A stretch of DNA of 64,000 nucleotides from Roseovarius pelagicus (GTDB lineage: Bacteria > Pseudomonadota > Alphaproteobacteria > Rhodobacterales > Rhodobacteraceae). Numbering within the stretch: the first letter of the stretch is position 1; the number at the start of each line of letters is the position of its first letter. Shown here in pieces: positions 17,662 through 26,766 of this stretch. A model generated the notes under the pieces. The model saw nothing but the letters and a program-made list of their open reading frames with translations. It made no database searches and was not told the DNA's origin. A program made the position numbers and the translations under genes. The stretch is from NCBI RefSeq assembly GCF_025639885.1, contig NZ_CP106737.1, forward strand, positions 1-64,000, read 5' to 3'.

Positions 17662-19284
17662 TTAGGACGCCTCGCGCTCACGCAGTTCCTTTTCGCGTTC
17701 GCGCGCAGATGTAAGCCAGCCAGGATGCATCTGCGGCACTGATTCAAGAAGGCGTTTTGTATATGTTTCTTGAGGATCGCTGAAGATAGACTTTCGGTCG
17801 TTTTGCTCGACGATGCGACCTTCCTTCAGCACAATAACCTTGTGTGCAATCGCTTCGACGGTGGCAAGATCGTGAGTGATGAACATGAACGTCAATCCGA
17901 GACTTTGCTGAAGCCTCACCAGGAGTTTCAGAATACCCTCGGCGACAAGCTGATCAAGCGCGCTTGTCACCTCATCGCAGATGATGAATTCCGCTTCGGC
18001 GGCAAGTGCCCGGGCAATGCCAACCCGCTGTTTCTGCCCGCCGGAAAGTTCACCAGGCCTGCGGTCAAGAAAATCGACGTCAAGATCAACCAGTTCCATC
18101 AGCTCGGCCAACCGCGCACGCAGAGCCTTGCCGCGTCTTCCGGTAAACTTCGTCACCGGGCGCGAAAGGGTTTCGCGGATGGTGTGACGCGGATTGAGCG
18201 ATGTATCGGCTGATTGATAAATCATCTGGATGTTGCGAAGCATCTTGGCATCGCGCTTTTTCAACTGCGGCTCAAGCAACCCGTCGTGCCAGAAAACCTC
18301 GCCTGATTTCTGCGGCAATAGCCCTGCCAGCACGCGGGCCAACGTCGATTTCCCCGAGCCGCTCTCTCCTACGATGGCCGTTGTGCGGCCGCGCGCGATC
18401 GTGAAGTTCAGATCATTTAGTATCGGAGTTCCGCCATATCCTGCAGTGATACCCTGCCCCCGAAGCAGCGTGGTCTCGGCATCTGTGTCGGTCTCGGGGC
18501 GGCGAAAAGAGCGGACGGCCCAGAGCGAACGCGTATAATCCTGTTGCGGATCGTCCAACATCTTGCTTGTGTTGGCTGTCTCGACCTCAACGCCGTCTTT
18601 CATCACGCAGATGCGATCGGCCATCTGGCTGACAACTGCCAGATCGTGGCTGATGTAAATTGCGGCGGTGTCGTATTGATCAACGATATCGCGGATCGCG
18701 CCGAGCACCTCGATCTGCGTTGTCACGTCCAGCGCCGTCGTTGGCTCGTCGAAGATAATCAGCTCAGGTCGGCAAGCCATCGCCATCGCTGTCATTGCGC
18801 GTTGGAGTTGGCCGCCCGATACCTGATGCGGATAGCGAAATCCGATCTCATCGGGATTTGGCAGCTGCATCTGGCGATACAGCGTTATGGCATCTGCCTC
18901 GGAGTCTCTTCGGGTGGCGGTGCCGTGCAGATATGGACCTTCCGTGTATTGGTCGATCAACCGCATGGAAGGGTTGAAGCTGGCGGCGGCCGACTGCGCG
19001 ACGTAAGCAATTTTCTTTCCATGTAATTTTCGCAATTGTTCCTGCGACAGTCCGAGAAGCTCTGTGCCGCCGAAATTCACGCGGCCCCCGGCAAAACGCA
19101 CTCCGTCTCGGGCGAATCCCATCGCGGCCAACCCGGCCGAGCTTTTGCCGGCGCCGCTTTCACCGACAAGGCCCAAAACCTCGCCGCGATCAAGGTCGAG
19201 TGAGATCCTGTTCAGGATCGCAACAGGTTCACGGCGGTTGCCGGCCTCAAGGCGCAGGTCGCGGATTGTCAGAAGATTTCCCAT
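17662..19284 (-). CDS. Peptide-type ABC transporter ATP-binding protein, fused DppD-DppF type
   Basis: The protein has 540 residues with two complete nucleotide-binding domains in tandem. The first has Walker [15 protein letters not shown], signature [10 protein letters not shown] and Walker [14 protein letters not shown]. The second starts near residue 280, with Walker [16 protein letters not shown], signature [15 protein letters not shown] and [13 protein letters not shown]. Fusing DppD- and DppF-like halves in one chain is common in the opp/dpp class. It is the last gene of a minus-strand operon (oxygenase, binding protein, two permeases, ATPase), 10 bases after the permease, and powers import through it. 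The substrate is undefined. A very similar gene is at 35111-36718. Confidence 0.95.
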   Translation of the reverse strand: MGNLLTIRDLRLEAGNRREPVAILNRISLDLDRGEVLGLVGESGAGKSSAGLAAMGFARDGVRFAGGRVNFGGTELLGLSQEQLRKLHGKKIAYVAQSAAASFNPSMRLIDQYTEGPYLHGTATRRDSEADAITLYRQMQLPNPDEIGFRYPHQVSGGQLQRAMTAMAMACRPELIIFDEPTTALDVTTQIEVLGAIRDIVDQYDTAAIYISHDLAVVSQMADRICVMKDGVEVETANTSKMLDDPQQDYTRSLWAVRSFRRPETDTDAETTLLRGQGITAGYGGTPILNDLNFTIARGRTTAIVGESGSGKSTLARVLAGLLPQKSGEVFWHDGLLEPQLKKRDAKMLRNIQMIYQSADTSLNPRHTIRETLSRPVTKFTGRRGKALRARLAELMELVDLDVDFLDRRPGELSGGQKQRVGIARALAAEAEFIICDEVTSALDQLVAEGILKLLVRLQQSLGLTFMFITHDLATVEAIAHKVIVLKEGRIVEQNDRKSIFSDPQETYTKRLLESVPQMHPGWLTSAREREKELREREAS

Positions 19285-19294
19285 GATGTCCTTC

Positions 19295-20113
19295 TCAGTC
19301 GCTCAGACCGCTGGCGCGATGCAGCATCCAATCTACAATCAGGTTGATCCCGATGGTCAACAGGGCAATGGCCCCGGCCGGAATAAGTGGGGTGATATCC
19401 CCAAAGGAGATGAGCGTTGCGTTTTCTTTGACCATGCTGCCCCAATCAGCGATGGGCGGCTGGATGCCGATGCCAAGAAACGACAGCGCGGCGATGAACA
19501 GAAACACAAAGCAAAACCGCACGCCAAATTCGGCGATCAGGGTGGAACTGATATTTGGCAGGATCTCGCGCCGTAACAGCCGGAACGTGCTTTCTCCGCG
19601 CAGCCGTGCGGCCTCGACATAATCGAGCCCAACCACATTCATGGCCGCTGCCCGTGACAGCCGGTAAACCGGCGCAATATAGATGATTGCGATTACGGCA
19701 ACCATGTTAAAGATGGATGTCCCGACAATGGCCAGCAACATCAGAGCGAGGATGAGTGTCGGCATCGCCAGCAAAACGTCGATCATACGAGAAAGCACTT
19801 CGTCAAACCAACCCGAGCGCAGCGCGGCGAACATCCCCAGATAAGACCCGAGACCGAAGGCAATGGAGGTGGTCAGCAGTGCCAGCCCGACAGTGTTGCG
19901 TGCGCCATAGATCATGCGTGACAGCATGTCGCGACCCAGGTTATCGGTGCCGAGCGGATGCGCGCTGCTCCAGGGTTGATAGGGGTTGCCGACGATCTGG
20001 GTTTCCCCAAACGGCGCGATAAGGGGCGCAAAGAGGCCGGTCAGAAGCGTCACAAGCAGGATGATGATGCCAATAATGGCGGTCAGCGGCGCGGATTTGA
20101 GAAGTTTTATCAT
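19295..20113 (-). CDS. Peptide-type ABC transporter permease (DppC-like)
   Basis: The protein has 272 residues with about six hydrophobic segments. DppC-family marks are HPLGTDNLGRDMLSRMIYGAR near residue 55, the EAA loop VGLDYVEAARLRGESTFRLL near 165, and LSFLGIGIQPPIADWGSMV. It lies three bases after the companion permease, so the two form the membrane channel of the importer. Gene order binding protein, DppB-like, DppC-like, ATPase is the classic one. Confidence 0.95.
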   Translation of the reverse strand: MIKLLKSAPLTAIIGIIILLVTLLTGLFAPLIAPFGETQIVGNPYQPWSSAHPLGTDNLGRDMLSRMIYGARNTVGLALLTTSIAFGLGSYLGMFAALRSGWFDEVLSRMIDVLLAMPTLILALMLLAIVGTSIFNMVAVIAIIYIAPVYRLSRAAAMNVVGLDYVEAARLRGESTFRLLRREILPNISSTLIAEFGVRFCFVFLFIAALSFLGIGIQPPIADWGSMVKENATLISFGDITPLIPAGAIALLTIGINLIVDWMLHRASGLSD

Positions 20114-20116
20114 TGC

Positions 20117-21073
20117 TTATCTGCCATGTCGCAAACGCGGGTTCGAGATCAGTGAAATGATATCTGCAAGCACATTGAGCGTGATGTAGACGGTGGCAAA
20201 GAACAGGCCCACGGCCTGTACGACAGGGAAGTCACGGCTCGTCACGGCGTCCACCAGTAGCTGGCCCAGGCCAGGATAGGAAAACACGACCTCAACCACC
20301 ACGACGCCAACGATGAGATAGGCAAGGTTCAGGGCCATGACATTGATGATCGGTGCCAAGGCGTTGGGCAGTGCGTGAAGCACGATAATCCGCCACCATG
20401 GCACACCCTTCAGCTGCGCCATTTCGATGTAGGGCGAGGCCAGCACGTTGATGATCGCGGCGCGGGTCATCCGCATCATATGTGCGACCACCACCAGAAC
20501 CAACGTCAGCGCCGGCAGGAAGGTGCGGTAAAGCGCATCCCCCAATCCTTCTGCCGCATCAATACGGGCCAGTGTAGGAAACCAGCCAAACCGGATCGAC
20601 AGGAAAAGAATGAGCACATATGCGACAAAGAATTCGGGCATCGAAACGGCCGCAAGAGCCCCGAGATTCATCCCGCGGTCAAACACGGTGTGGCGCCAGA
20701 GCGCCGTCAAAAGACCCAAAGTCAGTGCGACCGGTATCGCGATCACCGCTGCATATGTTGCCAGGAAGATGGTATTGTACAGCCGCGTGCTGAGCAGGTC
20801 GGCCACGGCCCGCCCCGAGGCAAGAGAATTTCCGAAGTCACCCTGAAGCACCCCACCGAGCCAGTCGATATAGCGTATGTGAGGCGGCTGATCGAGGCCC
20901 AGCTCGGCGCGAAAGGCGGCGACTGTGCTGGGGGTCGCGGACTGGCCCAGAATCTGCTGAGCAAGATCACCGGGCAAAATTTCGATACCGATAAACATGA
21001 ACGCCGAAATGATGAACAGTGTAAGAACACCGAAAATCAGGCGTCCCAGAATGAGCTTTTGAAGCCGATGCAT
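20117..21073 (-). CDS. Peptide-type ABC transporter permease (DppB-like)
   Basis: The protein has 318 residues from the ATG at 21073 (MHRLQKLILGRLIFGVLTLF), the usual DppB start at the first membrane helix, with GGAAA upstream. Upstream in-frame codons overlap the end of the binding protein's region and look spurious. Family marks are ELGLDQPPHIRYIDWLGGVL, GDFGNSLASGRAV and the EAA loop with GVPWWRIIVLHALPNALAPI near residue 220. It pairs with the DppC-like protein encoded directly downstream. Confidence 0.94.
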   Translation of the reverse strand: MHRLQKLILGRLIFGVLTLFIISAFMFIGIEILPGDLAQQILGQSATPSTVAAFRAELGLDQPPHIRYIDWLGGVLQGDFGNSLASGRAVADLLSTRLYNTIFLATYAAVIAIPVALTLGLLTALWRHTVFDRGMNLGALAAVSMPEFFVAYVLILFLSIRFGWFPTLARIDAAEGLGDALYRTFLPALTLVLVVVAHMMRMTRAAIINVLASPYIEMAQLKGVPWWRIIVLHALPNALAPIINVMALNLAYLIVGVVVVEVVFSYPGLGQLLVDAVTSRDFPVVQAVGLFFATVYITLNVLADIISLISNPRLRHGR

Positions 21074-21156
21074 ATGATGATTTTCCAGAAGGCGGAGGCG
21101 CTGCGGGACGAAATACGGGCGGCTGTTTCCAAAGCCGCCCGAAACAGTGAGCTGGA

Positions 21157-22722
21157 TCAGGCTGTCCACCAACGTTCGATGAAGCGCCAGCTGTCAAAAC
21201 CCCACATCTCCGAGAGCTGTTCGGGCATCGCGATATTCTTCGACATCGCCCAGACAGCGTTGCCGAAAGCCGGGATGAGAGCGCCGCCATCTTCTTTCAC
21301 GATCTTCTGCATCTCGCCATACATCTCGGCGCGGCGTTCGTGGTTCAGCTCAGGGCGCGCCTGCAACAGCAACACATTGAAGCGTTCGTTCTTCCATTTG
21401 GTTTCGTTCCAGTCAGCGCCTTCGGCATATGCCGCCGTGAACATCAAATCCGCTGTTGGACGACCGCCCCAATAGGAGCCGCAGAACGGTTTCTTCAACC
21501 AGACGTTCGAGAAGTACCCATCATCCGGCTGCCGGTCGACATTGATGTTGATGTTGGCGGCCTTGGCAGATTCCTTGAACAACACCGAGGTATCCACCGC
21601 ACCGTTGAACGCCGTATCCGCTGTGGACAGCGTGACATCCAGTGACGATAGCCCTGCCTTGCTCAAATGGTGCTTTGCGCGCTCGGGATCATAGGCGATC
21701 TGTTCCAGATCGTCGTTGTAGTAGAGCATCGTCGAGGCAATAGGCTGGTCGTTGCCGACGCTGCCATATCCATAGAGGACGGACTGGACCATCTGTTCGC
21801 GGTCGATGCCGTATTTCAGGGCCTGCCGCACGTTCACGTCATCATAGGGCGCGGTGTCGGTATGCATCGGCATGATATAATGCACCGGGCTGTCATGGGT
21901 GACAACCTGGACGTTCGGATTGCGCCCTAGCAGATCAATGGTTTTGTAATCAGGGCGGTCGATCACGTCGACCTCACCGTTCATCAACGCATTCATTCGC
22001 GCCGCCACATCGCCGACCTTGAGGATCTCGACCTTATCGAAATGCGCGTAGCCCTTTTTCCAGTAATCGTCGCGGCGTTTCAACTCGACGCGCACACCAG
22101 GTTCGAAGGTCTCAATGGTAAAGCCGCCGGTTCCGATCAGGCTGTGTGGATCAATGCCGTCGCCGGTTGATTGACGAATGCCCAGGTGATAATCGTTGAA
22201 TACAAAGGGGAAATCCGCGTTTCCGCCTTCGAGTTCAAAGATCACGACCTTGTCGCCATCTGCGCGGATACCGGTGATCTGCGCCAGCAGCGGCTTGATG
22301 CCCGATTTGGAGTCTTCCCCCATATGGTGACGGATCGAGGAGATCACGTCTTCGGCAGTCACCTTCTTGCCGTCCGAGAAATCGGCGTCTTCACGCAAGC
22401 GGAAGGTCCAGGTGGCGGCATCGGCACTTGCTTCATAGCTTTCAGCCAGATTTGGTTTGGCCGTGCCGTCAGGGGCGATTTCTGTCAGAGTGTTGAACAC
22501 GGCATAGCCGGTCGCGAACATGAAGTCGTTGTTGAACGTTGCCGGGTCCATGCTGTCCGACGACGAACCTTTGCTCAGGCCCACCCGAAGCGTGCCGCCT
22601 TTTTTCGGAGCCGTCTGGCCGAAAGCGCCAGCGGGCAACATCAGGCCCGCGCCGACGGCAGCAGTTCCTGCGATGAATCCGCGGCGGCTCGGGCCGGTTT
22701 TGAGGATGCGATTGGTGGTCAC
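21157..22722 (-). CDS. Peptide-type ABC transporter substrate-binding protein (SBP_bac_5), Tat-type signal
   Basis: The protein has about 521 residues from a GTG at 22722 with AAGGAG in front. The longer open frame upstream is not used, because it covers the oxygenase gene's end without a ribosome site. The N-terminus has SRRGFIAGTAAVGAGLMLPAGAFGQ, a twin-arginine signal. Family 5 marks are GGTLRVGLSKGS, LAESYEASADAATWTFRLRE and KVTAEDVISSIRHHM. It captures the substrate in the periplasm for the two permeases that follow. It is clearly paralogous to the binding protein at 41703-43286: both share a DGYxSNVWxKKPFC segment, a YAEGA segment and a C-terminal stretch. The two importers therefore probably take related compounds, not necessarily peptides. 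Confidence 0.94.
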   Translation of the reverse strand: MTTNRILKTGPSRRGFIAGTAAVGAGLMLPAGAFGQTAPKKGGTLRVGLSKGSSSDSMDPATFNNDFMFATGYAVFNTLTEIAPDGTAKPNLAESYEASADAATWTFRLREDADFSDGKKVTAEDVISSIRHHMGEDSKSGIKPLLAQITGIRADGDKVVIFELEGGNADFPFVFNDYHLGIRQSTGDGIDPHSLIGTGGFTIETFEPGVRVELKRRDDYWKKGYAHFDKVEILKVGDVAARMNALMNGEVDVIDRPDYKTIDLLGRNPNVQVVTHDSPVHYIMPMHTDTAPYDDVNVRQALKYGIDREQMVQSVLYGYGSVGNDQPIASTMLYYNDDLEQIAYDPERAKHHLSKAGLSSLDVTLSTADTAFNGAVDTSVLFKESAKAANININVDRQPDDGYFSNVWLKKPFCGSYWGGRPTADLMFTAAYAEGADWNETKWKNERFNVLLLQARPELNHERRAEMYGEMQKIVKEDGGALIPAFGNAVWAMSKNIAMPEQLSEMWGFDSWRFIERWWTA

Positions 22723-22780
22723 GTTATTCTCCTTGTTGGTTATTAGGGTGCCAATATTCCTGTTCGAGCAAACGCTGCCA

Positions 22781-23812
22781 TCACCCGGCCAACGGGTCGG
22801 TATAGGGTGCTCGGGGTGGACGCAACTCTGCCAGTCCGAAATTCTCGGGGAACTTCGTCGTAGTAGCCCAGAGATGATCACCATAGAGGAATGGTTCGAA
22901 TGGTTCGATCCCGTCGATGGGAAGCGGTGCAATTTCGGTGCTTGGCCGCGGCTCGAAGAAAAACGGGATTGAATAGCGGTGTTCGCCCTGGCCGAGCACG
23001 CGGTGCAGCGTTGCCTTGATCTTGCCGCCGGTCCAGCGTTCCAGAAGGCCGCCAAAGTTGACCGCAAAGCTGTCGTCGATGACGGGAACGTCAATCCATT
23101 TGCCATGCGTGTCCCTTGCCTGCAGCCCGCCGACACCACAGGTCGCCAGAAGGGTCAGCAGGCCCGAGTCGACATGTGCGCCAGCGACCTGCTCAAAAGT
23201 CTTGCCGTCATGCTCGACATAGCGGGTGGAACCATTGGAAATCACATTGTCGCGGCTGGGATAATGCAACAAGCGCAAGGTGGAAATACCATCGTTGAAG
23301 GCATCGCGGAAAATGCTTTCGTCGATCCCCAGGCTTCGTGAAATCGACGCCAGAATATGTTCACCGATGTTTTCTGCACTCAGGTAATACTCTGCTGTCG
23401 TCTTGGCCCAGCTTTCAGGCAGCAGCTTCTCGTCTGGAAGCGGCGTTGGCTCGTATAGAACATCATCCGCCTGGTCTGCCGGCAGTGTGCGGACAATGTC
23501 AGGGCCGATTTCGTAGCCTTCGCGCCCTCGGGTCGGGCTTGAGGACAGCGGGAACCAGCCACGGTAAAGATGTGGATTCTCAGGCGCAAAATTGCGCTTC
23601 CAGTAGGGGCGCTGATCGTCTTCGGGAATATCGAATAGCTTGAGCATCTTATTGCGCTCGGCGGATCCGACCTTGATATCTGAGGGGTAATTCTTGACCA
23701 CCATGAAGCCGATGTCGAATGCCGCGTTGGCAATTTCGCGATCTGTCTTCGCTCTGGCCTTTTCATCATCGCCAAATAGTGGACCTATGTCGACTATCGG
23801 AATTTCGCACAT
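22781..23812 (-). CDS. Isopenicillin N synthase-like 2-oxoglutarate/Fe(II) oxygenase
   Basis: The protein has 343 residues and starts IPIVDIGPLFGDDEKAR, the typical DIOX_N opening. The Fe(II) site is GAHVDSGLLTLLA near residue 215 (His-x-Asp) and the distal His in LHRVLGQGEHRYSIPFFFEP near 275, with the RxS pair (RYS) that binds 2-oxoglutarate or the substrate carboxylate. It is the first gene of the importer operon and has two CTAC-N6-GTAG sites in front, so it is probably co-regulated with beta-oxidation. A hydroxylase or oxidative-cleavage role on the imported compound is likely; the substrate is unknown. Similar proteins are often annotated as 2-oxobutyrate oxidases or flavonoid-like oxygenases, which says little about function. 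Confidence 0.9.
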   Translation of the reverse strand: MCEIPIVDIGPLFGDDEKARAKTDREIANAAFDIGFMVVKNYPSDIKVGSAERNKMLKLFDIPEDDQRPYWKRNFAPENPHLYRGWFPLSSSPTRGREGYEIGPDIVRTLPADQADDVLYEPTPLPDEKLLPESWAKTTAEYYLSAENIGEHILASISRSLGIDESIFRDAFNDGISTLRLLHYPSRDNVISNGSTRYVEHDGKTFEQVAGAHVDSGLLTLLATCGVGGLQARDTHGKWIDVPVIDDSFAVNFGGLLERWTGGKIKATLHRVLGQGEHRYSIPFFFEPRPSTEIAPLPIDGIEPFEPFLYGDHLWATTTKFPENFGLAELRPPRAPYTDPLAG

Positions 23813-23922
23813 GACTTGTCTCCTTGGTATCTAGCCCTCATGCCTCTTCCGAGGTGCGTACGCGCTGGCCAATGGCCCTCGCGCGAGGATGCTTTTCCAA
23901 TTGTCCCCCGGAGTTCCATTGA

Positions 23923-23936
23923 CTACCTCGCAGTAG
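23923..23936. promoter_or_regulatory. CTAC-N6-GTAG palindrome, candidate TetR operator (site 3)
   Basis: CTAC and GTAG flank CTCGCA, 111 bases before the oxygenase start. It is one of a tandem pair with the site at 23950; the centres are 27 bases apart. Confidence 0.5.
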
Positions 23937-23949
23937 GTATATGCATAAA

Positions 23950-23963
23950 CTACTCTTGGGTAG
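23950..23963. promoter_or_regulatory. CTAC-N6-GTAG palindrome, candidate TetR operator (site 4)
   Basis: CTAC and GTAG flank TCTTGG. This is the second copy of the pair before the oxygenase-importer operon. The rest of the gap up to 24131 is AT-rich and shows no gene. Confidence 0.5.
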
Positions 23964-24131
23964 GAATTGTGTCAAGGCAGCATCTGCATTTGATGAAATT
24001 CATTGAAATATATGATATTAAAGAGAAAAATATTTCTCGCGGCTTCACGGGTATCGCCAATTTGTTTATGCGATGGTCATCGTGCAGGCCGCCCTTCGCA
24101 CGTGCGGGGGCGAGAGTTGGTGCAAAACACC

Positions 24132-24361
24132 CTATCCCGCCGCCAGTTCCGCCGCGATATCAAACCTGGGTTTGTTGATGATCCCGCGTCCCGCCAGTGC
24201 CCAGCCTGTCAGCACGTCGCCGTCATCGGCATCGTAGCGGCCAGAGACATCTACGCGCGTGGGGGCCTGCCCCACCATCAATGTCCAGAACCACTCGGGC
24301 GAGCGCGGATACCGAAGCAACAGGCAATTGTGGTGTATCAGATCACCCGGTTCGCGCGGGG
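24132..24361 (-). pseudogene. LysR-family regulator, C-terminal remnant cut by an IS6 element
   Basis: About 76 codons remain, reading GDLIHHNCLLLRYPRSPEWF and then a segment ending GWALAGRGIINKPRFDIAAE. This is the end of a LysR substrate-binding domain: the dLxxHxCLxxR motif, then the GrGI motif in the last third. The reading frame stops being LysR-like exactly where the IS6 terminal repeat begins (24361/24362). The DNA-binding half is not present on the far side of the element. It cannot be functional. Confidence 0.75.
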
Positions 24362-25178
24362 GGTACTGTCGCAAACTTCATCTGGTAGTGCAAAACAGCC
24401 TGTTAGCGGACACACTTATGCTGCGAGGTCGGCGAATTGCTGGAAGCCTGTTTTCCCATTCGCGGCGATTTGACCTTTGCGTATCATGTGCACGGTTTCA
24501 ATCCCAGCCAGCGTAGCATCTGCTGAGTGAAACTCCTTGAAGCCTGGTGCTGGGCGCGTGATCCGCTTGATGAAACGGTGGTCCTGCTCGATCATATTGT
24601 TCAAATATTTGCTCTGCATGATCCGGATCAACCGCCCGCTGCCCGTAAATTTGCGGATCACGTTCACGGCCTGAAGCCCCGCCAGATTGGCGCCGCTCTT
24701 GTCGATAGCAATGCGATCAGGCGTACCATTCGTTGAAATTGCACGTTTAAAAAAACCGACGTGCGGCAGCCTTGTTCCACTTTGCAGAGAGCATGAAATC
24801 AAGGGTTCGGCCGTTCCGATCAACAGCGTGATAAAAATAGACCCATTGGCCTTTGACCTGGGCATAGGTTTCATCCATCCGCCATGAGTTGGCTGTCTGA
24901 GGCTTTCGCTTTTGCGCTTGTTCAGCAATGAGCGGTGAGTATTTCACCACCCACCTGTTCAGTGTCGCAGGTCAACATCGACACCACGCTCTGCCATGAT
25001 CTCCTCCAAATCTCGGTGGGAGACCGCGTATCTGACGTAAAAATATACGGCATAAAGGATCACGCTATTGGGGTAATGCACCCCTTTGAAACTCACCCCC
25101 ATCTTGCCTGCCCGTTTTTGGCACAATGACATATCGGCGATCTTGTATGAATGGAATTAGAAAGTTTGCGACAGAACC
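24362..25178. mobile_element. IS6-family insertion sequence, decayed (817 bp)
   Basis: The ends carry inverted repeats: GGTACTGTCGCAAACTT on the left and GGTTCTGTCGCAAACTT (read inwards) on the right, with 16 of 17 bases equal. The length and the GGxxCTGT start fit the IS6/IS26 group. The eight bases on the two sides differ, so no target duplication remains. The left end cuts a LysR gene and the right end abuts an older IS end at 25215-25229. The transposase inside is frameshifted twice. Confidence 0.85.
24416..25132 (-). pseudogene. IS6-family transposase with two frameshifts
   Basis: Joined across frames, the translation runs from VSFKGVHYPNSVILYAVYFY via AERGVDVD, RWVVKYSPLIAEQA, SWRMDETYAQVKGQWVYFYH and SGANLAGLQAVNVIRKFTG to NNMIEQDHRFIKRITRP, the full order of an IS6 DDE transposase of about 235 residues. 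One base is missing near 24970, and a run of seven A on the plus strand (24749-24755) has one base too many. As written, no complete enzyme can be made. Confidence 0.85.
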
Positions 25179-25214
25179 CTTGCCAAACGTAGAAAAATCT
25201 CAGCATCGGCTGAA

Positions 25215-25229
25215 CAACTTGGCAATGCC
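25215..25229. repeat. Solo IS6-type terminal repeat
   Basis: Read on the minus strand this is GGCATTGCCAAGTTG. It matches the two ends of the IS at 44974-45780 (GGGATTGCCAAGTTG and GGTATTGCCAAGTTG) and the remnant end at 46847-46861. Only about 50 bases of that older element are left between it and the IS ending at 25178. Confidence 0.6.
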
Positions 25230-25616
25230 AGAAAGGGTACTTCGCAAATAATGAAACCGGCGTCCTTAAGGAAGTGGAATTCGTCGATAATCTGTTCGAT
25301 GAAGCGGCATGATCTCAATCCTAACACTAGAAATTTGAACATGCTAAACTAACGCAACAGAACCATCCTCCCAAACAGGATGAATCACAAAATCATGCGT
25401 GTGGGAATCCCCGCGATTCAGGTTTCGGGCGGGACGCTTTAGCCATTCTATTATGCAACAAAGCTTGCGGCGAAGCTGCATCCAAACGTGACACCTCAGT
25501 GAAAGCGTTATAATTGAAATTTCTTCAATTATTCGCATTAACAAATTCAATATCTTTGCCAGAACCGTTCTGCCAAAACTGTCACAGACAGATAATGAAG
25601 CCTATGGGAAGTCAGC
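25230..25616. other. Upstream region of LLM cluster A
   Basis: About 390 bases with no convincing gene. A short minus-strand open frame (25157-25342) crosses the solo IS end and has no known motif. The region holds a LysR-type inverted repeat at 25512-25530. Confidence 0.4.
25512..25530. promoter_or_regulatory. Candidate LysR-type (T-N11-A) binding site
   Basis: The inverted repeat is AATTGAA-N5-TTCAATT with perfect seven-base arms. Its core, 25514-25528, fits the T-N11-A rule of LysR regulators (TTGAA-N5-TTCAA). It lies 87-105 bases before the LLM start, where LysR activators bind. The LysR gene at 32610-33476, at the end of the same cluster, is the natural partner. Confidence 0.5.
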
Positions 25617-26669
25617 ATGGATTTTTGCATACAATTGGGTCCATACATCACGGATAAGTCTTACGGTGGAGATCGCGTATTCAAAGACATGCTAGATCAG
25701 GCTGTTTTTGCCGAGAAATTGAACTTTGATTCCGTTTCGGTGACAGAGCATCACTTGGTAAACATCCTGATGATGCCTGCGCCGCTGCAATTCGCAACTC
25801 AAATTGCGCAGCACACAGATCAGATCAAAATTATCACTTCCATTGCTGTTCTGCCACTTCATGACATGCGGGTTTATGCCGGTGAAGTTGTCTGTGCGGA
25901 CATCTTTACCCAAGGCCGCCTGTTACTTGGTGTAGGACGCGGCGCGTTCGCCTATGAGATGGAGCGGATGGGCGTTCCCATGGATCAGACGCAAGCCCGT
26001 TTCAACGAATCCCTCGACCTTCTTCAAAAACTTTTGAGCGAAGAAGAAGTCAGCGCCGATGGCGATTATTATCAATTCGACCCCATCACGATCATGCCAC
26101 GCCCGATGACTCCTGGCGGGCCACAGATGATGATGGCTGTTCTGAATCCCGAAGGAATTTATCAGTGTACAAAACGTGGGTTCCATATCCAGACGACACC
26201 GCTTGCCGGGCGGCATCAATTACTACGGGATCAGGTGGCTGGATTTTGTCGCGCCAAAGACGAAATGGGAGATGCTGGGGCGGAGCTCACACTTTCGCTC
26301 TCACGTCTTGGCTTTGTCTGCAATTCGGATGCCGTGAGAAACTCTTGTATACATAGGGCGAATTCTTACTACGCCCGCTTTGACAATGTTTTCACTGGCC
26401 CTGGTAAGGTGGATAATGGCCTGATCCGAGAACTTCCGCGCAATCAAACTGCAGAAGAGCTTGCCGAGAGTCTTATGATTGGCTCAGTGCAGGAAATTGT
26501 CGACAAGCTGGGCGAATATTCAGACCTCGGAATCGATCGTTTCATATTCAACTGCAACTTTGGGATGTCTCAGGCGGCCACGCTTGAGAACATTCAACAG
26601 TTTGCCGAAGAGATTGCGCCCCATTTTTCCTATAAAGGAATAGGTGTGCTGGAGGGGGCTTGTGAATGA
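25617..26669 (+). CDS. LLM-class flavin-dependent monooxygenase (cluster A)
   Basis: The protein has 350 residues, a bacterial-luciferase-like (PF00296) TIM barrel. Characteristic stretches are SVSVTEHHLVNILMMPAPLQ near residue 40, VLPLHDMRVYAGEVVCADIF near 80, LLGVGRGAFAYEMERMGVPM near 103 and FDNVFTGPGKV near 255. Family members use reduced FMN from a separate reductase and O2 to oxidise or cleave organic substrates. It is one of five paralogs here (also 39588, 49480, 53352, 59016), all 344-354 residues long. No flavin reductase gene is adjacent in this cluster, so FMNH2 may come from another one. The GMC oxidoreductase follows 97 bases later. The substrate is unknown. Confidence 0.92.
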   Translation: MDFCIQLGPYITDKSYGGDRVFKDMLDQAVFAEKLNFDSVSVTEHHLVNILMMPAPLQFATQIAQHTDQIKIITSIAVLPLHDMRVYAGEVVCADIFTQGRLLLGVGRGAFAYEMERMGVPMDQTQARFNESLDLLQKLLSEEEVSADGDYYQFDPITIMPRPMTPGGPQMMMAVLNPEGIYQCTKRGFHIQTTPLAGRHQLLRDQVAGFCRAKDEMGDAGAELTLSLSRLGFVCNSDAVRNSCIHRANSYYARFDNVFTGPGKVDNGLIRELPRNQTAEELAESLMIGSVQEIVDKLGEYSDLGIDRFIFNCNFGMSQAATLENIQQFAEEIAPHFSYKGIGVLEGACE

Positions 26670-26766
26670 TCAAGGCAGCTTTTGTCTATAAAGACCCGAT
26701 CTACTTTGATCTAAGGGGCTCTCAAATGAGCGTTTTCACTGAAAGAACTGCGAATCCGGGGGCGGT

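Noticed and set aside
25157..25342. Minus-strand open frame of 61 codons next to the IS6 end.
   Set aside because: It crosses a terminal repeat and has no recognisable domain; treated as IS-border DNA.
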